A stretch of DNA of 9,192 bases from Candidatus Kariarchaeota archaeon (GTDB lineage Archaea > Asgardarchaeota > Heimdallarchaeia > Heimdallarchaeales > Kariarchaeaceae). The notes beneath the pieces are model-generated. The model ran no database searches and was not told the origin of the DNA. It saw only the letters and a list, made by a program, of their open reading frames with translations. The stretch is taken from assembly GCA_016839545.1 (NCBI GenBank), contig JAEOUB010000102.1, positions 1 to 9,192 on the forward strand, read 5' to 3'. Position 1 is the first letter of the stretch. Each line of letters begins with the position of its first letter. Made by a program: the position numbers and the translations under genes. This document shows, piece by piece, positions 5,764-9,192 of this stretch.

Positions 5764-6603
5764 CTACAATCGCACAATTCCAACATCTTGTATTCTTAAT
5801 TTTGCGATCATCTTAGGATCGACCTCAATTTGGACATCAAGGTTGATTTCCTTCAAATTCTGAAGATTCAAATAAGGCAGATACTTAATGCCAGTTCGGT
5901 TGATAGTGATCTCTTCCAATGAAGACAACCTGTTCAGTTCGAATACATGAGTAGGATCCAAACGGATGAATTGAACTTCTTCTAGAAACAAAATTTCAAG
6001 TTCACTTTCATCTGGAAACTCGGGAAACCTGTGAAGAGTTGTATGCTTGAGTCGAAGACTCTTCAGCTGTTTTGGAACTGAGAATATTATTGGAACTGAC
6101 TCTTGGAGCTCTGTTAATATTATCTGACCTGCATGTACCTGGTTAATAATGGGGGTGAGGTTCAGATCATCTAGGTCAACGTCTAAGAGAGCAAGTGTAT
6201 GGAGTGAGAACCCTTCAAGTGCAGTAGAAGAATCATGAATCACTTCAGATTCTACAAATGACAGGATATTGGGGCTTGAACTGACACGTAACCTGTCAAG
6301 ATGGACCGAAGATTTCGCAAAACCTAGGGTACCATTGAAACTCGGTGTCTGAATATTCAAATCACTAATCGTACACTGTTGAAAGTTAACATCTCGTATC
6401 CTATCAAAATAAAGTGTACAGCCATGAAGAGTGGACTCAACGAAGGTCACAATTGGATAGGCTGCAAATAGTGAGAGGTCTAGGAATATACCTTCTTGAC
6501 GTAGATGAGAGATAATGGGGTAATGTTGCTTGGATTGACCATCAAAGAGATACTGAAACTGAACCTGACAGTGGTACTTCTCAGTAAATGTTGACGTATC
6601 CAT
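5764..6603 (-). CDS. Leucine-rich-repeat-like protein of unknown function, inserted between uS19 and uL22
   Basis: 279 residues from the ATG at 6603, which has GGAGGT 5 bases upstream. An in-frame TTG 33 bases earlier would place that site inside the gene. No signal peptide or membrane segment is seen, so it is probably cytoplasmic. The C-terminal third has leucine-rich repeats of the LxxLxLxxTxLxxxP kind: LKSLRLKHTTLHRFPE (180-195), LEILFLEEVQFIRLDP (202-217), LEEITINRTGIKYLPY (229-244) and LKEINLDV (250-257). The first 175 residues have beta-rich segments such as GIFLDLSLFAAYPIVTFVE (38-56) and FQQCTISDLNI (74-84), which look like more degenerate repeats of a solenoid. LRR proteins usually bind proteins; the partner is unknown. 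It lies on the r-protein strand and has its own TATA-like box and hairpin. No transposase or repeats flank it. Confidence 0.8.
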   Translation of the reverse strand: MDTSTFTEKYHCQVQFQYLFDGQSKQHYPIISHLRQEGIFLDLSLFAAYPIVTFVESTLHGCTLYFDRIRDVNFQQCTISDLNIQTPSFNGTLGFAKSSVHLDRLRVSSSPNILSFVESEVIHDSSTALEGFSLHTLALLDVDLDDLNLTPIINQVHAGQIILTELQESVPIIFSVPKQLKSLRLKHTTLHRFPEFPDESELEILFLEEVQFIRLDPTHVFELNRLSSLEEITINRTGIKYLPYLNLQNLKEINLDVQIEVDPKMIAKLRIQDVGIVRL

Positions 6604-6608
6604 ATCAA

Positions 6609-6622
6609 ACCTCCAAGGAGGT
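6609..6622 (-). promoter_or_regulatory. Hairpin holding the Shine-Dalgarno of the LRR gene
   Basis: ACCTCC-TT-GGAGGT is a perfect inverted repeat on the minus strand. The 3' arm, GGAGGT, is the Shine-Dalgarno of the LRR gene, 5 bases before its ATG. In RNA it can form ACCUC with a CUUG tetraloop and GAGGU, which would hide the ribosome site and lower or control translation. Confidence 0.5.
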
Positions 6623-6637
6623 GAACTCCTATCCAAA

Positions 6638-6652
6638 ACTTGGAAACCAAGT
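6638..6652 (-). terminator. Possible hairpin terminator after uS19
   Basis: On the minus strand ACTTGG-TTT-CCAAGT followed by TTT gives a 6-base-pair stem and a short T run, 58 bases after the uS19 stop. It overlaps the TATA-like box of the LRR gene, so it could be a weak terminator or part of the promoter region. Archaeal termination mostly needs only a T run, and this one is short. Confidence 0.25.
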
Positions 6653-6660
6653 ATAAGAGT
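6651..6660 (-). promoter_or_regulatory. TATA-like box, candidate promoter for the LRR gene
   Basis: ACTCTTATAC on the minus strand matches ACTCTTATAT at the uS19 promoter (shared ACTCTTATA, then TT after one base). Transcription would start near 6629, giving a leader of about 26 bases that contains the hairpin around the Shine-Dalgarno. Confidence 0.45.
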
Positions 6661-6709
6661 GTGATTTGAATGGATTAAATCTTTCTAGAGTTCTAATGTG
6701 ATTAATACA

Positions 6710-7126
6710 CTACTTGAGAGGTACGTACATTGAAGATCGGGTTGCACCAATACCGGGTGCACTGTGTCGAACAAGCTTTCGGGGGTGAGCATACTCAGCA
6801 AAGTAGTTGCCTACTTTGTCAAGAGTCATTTCAATAGACACATACTGCTGGCCATTGTATACCTCGACAGTTAGACCAATGAACTCGGGGAGAATGACAA
6901 AGTCTCTAATGTATGTCTTTACAATCACCTCTTTACCAGCATCCATTGCTTCTTTAGCTGCTCGCAGTTTACCAAGGAGTTTGCTACGCTCATGAGTCCA
7001 GTACTCAGGCCGTGTGAGTGATCTTCTTTGTCTTGATGGGAGTAACTCTACAAGTTCATCCATTTCAAGTTCTTGGAGCTCCTCAAGAGTTTTACCTCTG
7101 TAATGTGACTGTCTTCTTGCTGCCAT
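6710..7126 (-). CDS. rps19p: Ribosomal protein uS19 (S19)
   Basis: 138 residues, the normal archaeal S19 with its N-terminal helical extension (GKTLEELQELEMDELVELLP, 11-30). S19 binds 16S rRNA in the 30S head with uS13. The core has VIVKTYIRDFVILPEFIG (67-84) and YNGQQYVSIEMTLDKVGNYF (89-108). The typical end is RHSAPGIGATRSSMYVPLK. The ATG at 7126 has no Shine-Dalgarno, but a TATA box centred about 32 bases upstream suggests a leaderless or nearly leaderless mRNA. In most archaea uL2 is directly upstream; here the upstream neighbour is the divergent thiL. The LRR gene, not uL22, comes next on the strand. Confidence 0.97.
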   Translation of the reverse strand: MAARRQSHYRGKTLEELQELEMDELVELLPSRQRRSLTRPEYWTHERSKLLGKLRAAKEAMDAGKEVIVKTYIRDFVILPEFIGLTVEVYNGQQYVSIEMTLDKVGNYFAEYAHPRKLVRHSAPGIGATRSSMYVPLK

Positions 7127-7152
7127 CTATATACAATCAATCTAAACCGTAT

Positions 7153-7163
7153 CTAAATATAAG
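7153..7163. promoter_or_regulatory. Shared TATA region between divergent uS19 and thiL
   Basis: CTAAATATAAG (plus) reads CTTATATTTAG on the minus strand, and both resemble archaeal TATA boxes. On the minus strand transcription would begin near 7130-7133, giving an almost leaderless uS19. On the plus strand it would begin near 7184-7190 for thiL. Which direction the box serves, or whether it serves both, cannot be told. Confidence 0.5.
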
Positions 7164-7240
7164 AGTTAAGATTTGTTACACACATTCAATTATTGTTTAT
7201 TCGGTATAACTTGAGAAGAAATATTCTAGTAGAGGATTCT

Positions 7241-8158
7241 GTGAGATCATGTGTGAGAGATGAGGATGAGTTCACTTCTTGGGTGGCACCTTTAATCCAT
7301 CCATCTAACCTCCTGGGTCACGATGAGGATGCAGTTGCTGTAAAAATGGATGATGGATTTCTTGTACTCAATATTGATGGATGGGTGGAATCAACAGATC
7401 GTCCAACAGGGATGTCCCTGTACTCCTGCGGTTACAGAGCTGTGATCAATGCCGCATCAGACATTGTCGCCAAAGGTGCATCCCCTGAATCTATGATTAT
7501 CTCCATGTCAATACCAAAATTCAGGAGCTCAGAAATTATTGAAATTATTGAGGGCTTTTCAAAAGCGGCTGACGAGTATGAGATCGCCTATCTCGGGGGA
7601 GATATGAACACAAGCAATGACCTTGTGATTGATGTGACGATTTGGGGGAAGACTTCACGACTTGTTAAACGCTCTGGAGCACAAGTTGGTGAGAAAGTAT
7701 ACTGGCTAGGACCTCCTTTGGGAGAAATGGCTGCAGCACTCGGTGTCCTGACAAAAGATTGGAAAGGAGATCAGGATACAGCTTTGGAAATATTCTCTAA
7801 TCCTGAGCTGTACCCCGATATTTTGGAATATAATCCAACTTCAGCAATTGATTGCTCAGATGGATTAGCAAGGAGTTTGCATTTCCTCTCGAGAAAATCC
7901 CAGGTTGGTATTGAACTTCATAATCTTGAACTTGGATCGGATTGGGCTCGTGATGTCTCCAAAGTGAATAAAATCAAAGATACAGACTTGATTCTTTATG
8001 GGGGTGAAGAATTGGGGATCATCTTCACTCTCCCTGAAACGGAGAAGAGACCAGTTGGTGCAATTGAAGTAGGATCCATTGCTGCTAAAATTGGTGTACA
8101 TATGCAGAACAATGATATTGAGAATAGGGGATGGGATCACTTTCTAGAAACCAAATAG
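7241..8158 (+). CDS. thiL: Thiamine-monophosphate kinase (ThiL), archaeal type
   Basis: About 305 residues of the PurM/AIR synthase-like kinase family. ThiL phosphorylates thiamine phosphate with ATP to give thiamine diphosphate, the active cofactor, in the cytoplasm. Motifs in order: acidic metal/ATP site HDEDAVAV (27-34); NIDGWVES followed by STDRPTGMS, the archaeal form of the bacterial DxLVEGxHF (44-59); NAASDIVAKGASP (70-82); GGDMNTSNDLVID (119-131); IDCSDGLA (203-210); YGGEELGIIF (253-262); and the typical end GWDHF. The start is uncertain. The GTG at 7241 has AGAGGA 4 bases upstream and is preferred; TTG codons at 7211 or 7193 would give up to 321 residues but have no ribosome site. 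It diverges from uS19, and its last 15 bases overlap the end of the pilin-like gene. Other PurM-fold kinases are less likely, given GWDHF and SDGLA. Confidence 0.88.
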   Translation: MRSCVRDEDEFTSWVAPLIHPSNLLGHDEDAVAVKMDDGFLVLNIDGWVESTDRPTGMSLYSCGYRAVINAASDIVAKGASPESMIISMSIPKFRSSEIIEIIEGFSKAADEYEIAYLGGDMNTSNDLVIDVTIWGKTSRLVKRSGAQVGEKVYWLGPPLGEMAAALGVLTKDWKGDQDTALEIFSNPELYPDILEYNPTSAIDCSDGLARSLHFLSRKSQVGIELHNLELGSDWARDVSKVNKIKDTDLILYGGEELGIIFTLPETEKRPVGAIEVGSIAAKIGVHMQNNDIENRGWDHFLETK

Positions 8159-8947
8159 GATGGGGATTGTGATTATTTCGAGATCGACACTATCTCCATT
8201 GGCAATTCCAGGAAGAGGGATGGTAGTTCCAGGAACACCTTCAATATCATGGTCAATCGATATAGCAGTGTCGATGGAAGGGAAAGAGAAGCTGAATAAC
8301 TGAGTCGGCTGTCTTCGCAATCTTAGAGTCCATTCATCAAGCTCGATCGGAAATACAATAGGACTACCATCAAGAGGACTTGAAAGAAAATCAATCTGTA
8401 TTATTGATATTACAATTTTCCAAGTATTAGGTCCCAGATTAAGAACTTCCATATTCGATCGAAAGTACATATTGAACTGACCCCAACTGTATCCGAATTC
8501 AGATTTCAAGACCCAAGACTCATCTCCTGTATCAAAGATGATGGAGGAAGCCTCGCTGGAAACTCTATTCTCAAATGCTTGGCCCCTTGGTTGAAAAGAG
8601 CCATTCAGCAGTGCAACGAAATCACCGATATCAACCGATAATCCTGTTGAAACACTGTTATCTGCAACTGTGATTGAAAGTGTTCGCGAAGCATCAAGAT
8701 CGTAGATTGTGTCTGAACTCACGATATGGACTCTTCCTCCTGTTCCATCAGGAGAGATACTCAGACGCGAAACTTCGTTGGCAATAGATTGAAAAATGTA
8801 TCCCTGGTTAGCACTGGTAGTGGTTGTTTCATATCCCAGCAGGGTTGGTGCAATCTGAGAATACAAAACACCAAGAGATGAGATCATTATTCCAAAAATA
8901 AGCATTGTAGCCACCACATTAGTTGCAGCTCGCCTTCTTGATCTCAT
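8144..8947 (-). CDS. Secreted pilin-like protein with type IV pilin N-terminus, unknown function
   Basis: 267 residues. The N-terminus MRSRRRAATNVVATMLIFGI is a basic head followed by a hydrophobic helix (about 8-33). It resembles archaeal pilins and archaellin-like proteins of the RAVSxVIGTxL type, processed by a class III prepilin peptidase. The remainder is a beta-rich extracellular domain, with the pattern GGRVHIVSSDTIYDLD (70-85) and repeated hydrophobic/Ser-Thr strands; it ends ITIPILFGF. No cysteines are present. It has no recognised enzyme motif. The ATG lacks a Shine-Dalgarno, but TCTTTATTC is centred about 28 bases upstream, suggesting a leaderless mRNA. A second surface-type gene lies just upstream on the same strand, which supports a cell-surface role. 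A signal-anchored protein that does not polymerise is an alternative. Confidence 0.7.
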   Translation of the reverse strand: MRSRRRAATNVVATMLIFGIMISSLGVLYSQIAPTLLGYETTTTSANQGYIFQSIANEVSRLSISPDGTGGRVHIVSSDTIYDLDASRTLSITVADNSVSTGLSVDIGDFVALLNGSFQPRGQAFENRVSSEASSIIFDTGDESWVLKSEFGYSWGQFNMYFRSNMEVLNLGPNTWKIVISIIQIDFLSSPLDGSPIVFPIELDEWTLRLRRQPTQLFSFSFPSIDTAISIDHDIEGVPGTTIPLPGIANGDSVDLEIITIPILFGF

Positions 8948-8970
8948 ATCAAAATGATGTAATAATCCAA

Positions 8971-8979
8971 GAATAAAGA
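8971..8979 (-). promoter_or_regulatory. TATA-like box, candidate promoter for the pilin-like gene
   Basis: TCTTTATTC on the minus strand is centred about 28 bases before the ATG at 8947, the spacing expected for a leaderless archaeal mRNA. The gene has no ribosome site, in agreement. Confidence 0.4.
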
Positions 8980-9027
8980 AGATTACTATGACCTGTTAGG
9001 TGAATTAATAGAATTGATTATGTTAGA

Positions 9028-9051
9028 TTAAGGAAGTATTGCCTCCCTTAA
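9028..9051 (-). repeat. Imperfect inverted repeat just after the surface-protein gene, possible terminator
   Basis: TTAAGG-A-AG and CT-C-CCTTAA form a 9-position stem with one mismatch and a short loop, starting 1 base after the stop at 9053. On the minus strand there is no T run after it, so termination is only a possibility; mRNA 3'-end stabilisation is another. Confidence 0.35.
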
Positions 9052-9052
9052 C

Positions 9053-9192
9053 CTAATTCTTTCTGAATTTACGTGTTCTGACAATGGTGACAAAAGCAGA
9101 TGTGAATATCATTAATGGTAGGTAGTCAAATGAGTTTCTACCTGTATCTGTTTCACTTGTTTCCGGTGGCGCTTCATCAACAAATACCTTCA
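9053..9192 (-). CDS. C-terminal end of a membrane-anchored surface protein, cut by window edge
   Basis: Only the last 45 residues are present. They have the three-part layout of a C-terminal anchor: an acidic, Thr/Pro-containing linker (VDEAPPETSETDTGRNS), a hydrophobic span of about 16 residues (YLPLMIFTSAFVTIV) and a basic tail (RTRKFRKN) before TAG at 9055-9053. Such ends hold archaeal surface proteins in the membrane and in some families are cut by archaeosortases; no PGF or other known sorting motif is visible here. The extracellular domain, and so the function, lies beyond the right edge. It shares a strand with the pilin-like gene, 105 bases away. Confidence 0.6.
   Translation of the reverse strand, partial: KVFVDEAPPETSETDTGRNSFDYLPLMIFTSAFVTIVRTRKFRKN

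Noticed and set aside
7193..7240. TTG starts at 7193 and 7211 for thiL
   Set aside because: Neither has a ribosome site, while the GTG at 7241 has AGAGGA 4 bases before it; kept as an uncertainty because a leaderless start near 7193 cannot be excluded.
8991..9001. Short inverted repeat ACCTGTTAGGT upstream of the pilin-like gene
   Set aside because: Only 4-base arms; likely chance, and no other sign of an operator.

Overview
The window is archaeal. Its main content is a minus-strand ribosomal protein cluster read from about 7126 down to 1: uS19, [insert], uL22, uS3, uL29, Rnp1 (RNase P), uS17, uL14, uL24, eS4, uL5, uS14, uS8, uL6 (cut by the window edge). Archaeal marks are eS4 between uL24 and uL5, the RNase P protein Rnp1 between uL29 and uS17, archaeal-length forms of each r-protein, a C4 zinc uS14, TATA-like boxes and an archaeal-type ThiL. 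The lineage cannot be proved from the sequence alone. Long polyacidic C-terminal tails on uS3 and uL24, an LRR protein and an LPxTG-like surface protein end fit an uncultured lineage such as Asgard archaea, but this is a guess.

Layout, right to left. 9053-9192 (minus) is the C-terminal end of a surface protein: acidic Thr/Pro linker, hydrophobic segment, basic tail. 8144-8947 (minus) is a pilin-like secreted protein with a type IV pilin N-terminus. Its 3' end overlaps by 15 bases the 3' end of thiL (7241-8158, plus), the only clear plus-strand gene. thiL and uS19 diverge from a shared TATA-rich spacer. uS19 (6710-7126) is followed by an unrelated leucine-rich-repeat gene (5764-6603), and then by uL22 and the rest of the cluster. 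The usual L3-L4-L23-L2 block does not precede uS19.

Inside the cluster most genes touch or overlap (TAATG or ATGA junctions) or lie within 15 bases. Three minus-strand spacers break the pattern: 6604-6709 before the LRR gene, 3642-3852 before uS17, and 833-999 before uS14. Each has hairpins containing Shine-Dalgarno-like or anti-Shine-Dalgarno sequence. The first two also have TATA-like boxes, and the last two can encode very short peptides. The cluster therefore looks like several transcription units (uS19; LRR; uL22-uS3-uL29-Rnp1; uS17 onward) rather than one. First genes (uS19, uL22, pilin-like) have a TATA box about 28-37 bases upstream and no Shine-Dalgarno, suggesting leaderless or short-leader mRNAs. 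Most internal genes carry GGAGG/GAGGTGA sites.

The r-proteins build the small- and large-subunit cores, and Rnp1 joins RNase P for tRNA 5' maturation. ThiL makes thiamine diphosphate. The two right-end genes point to the cell surface. No CRISPR, tRNA, rRNA, insertion sequence or integrase was seen. No gene-free stretch exceeds 300 bases.
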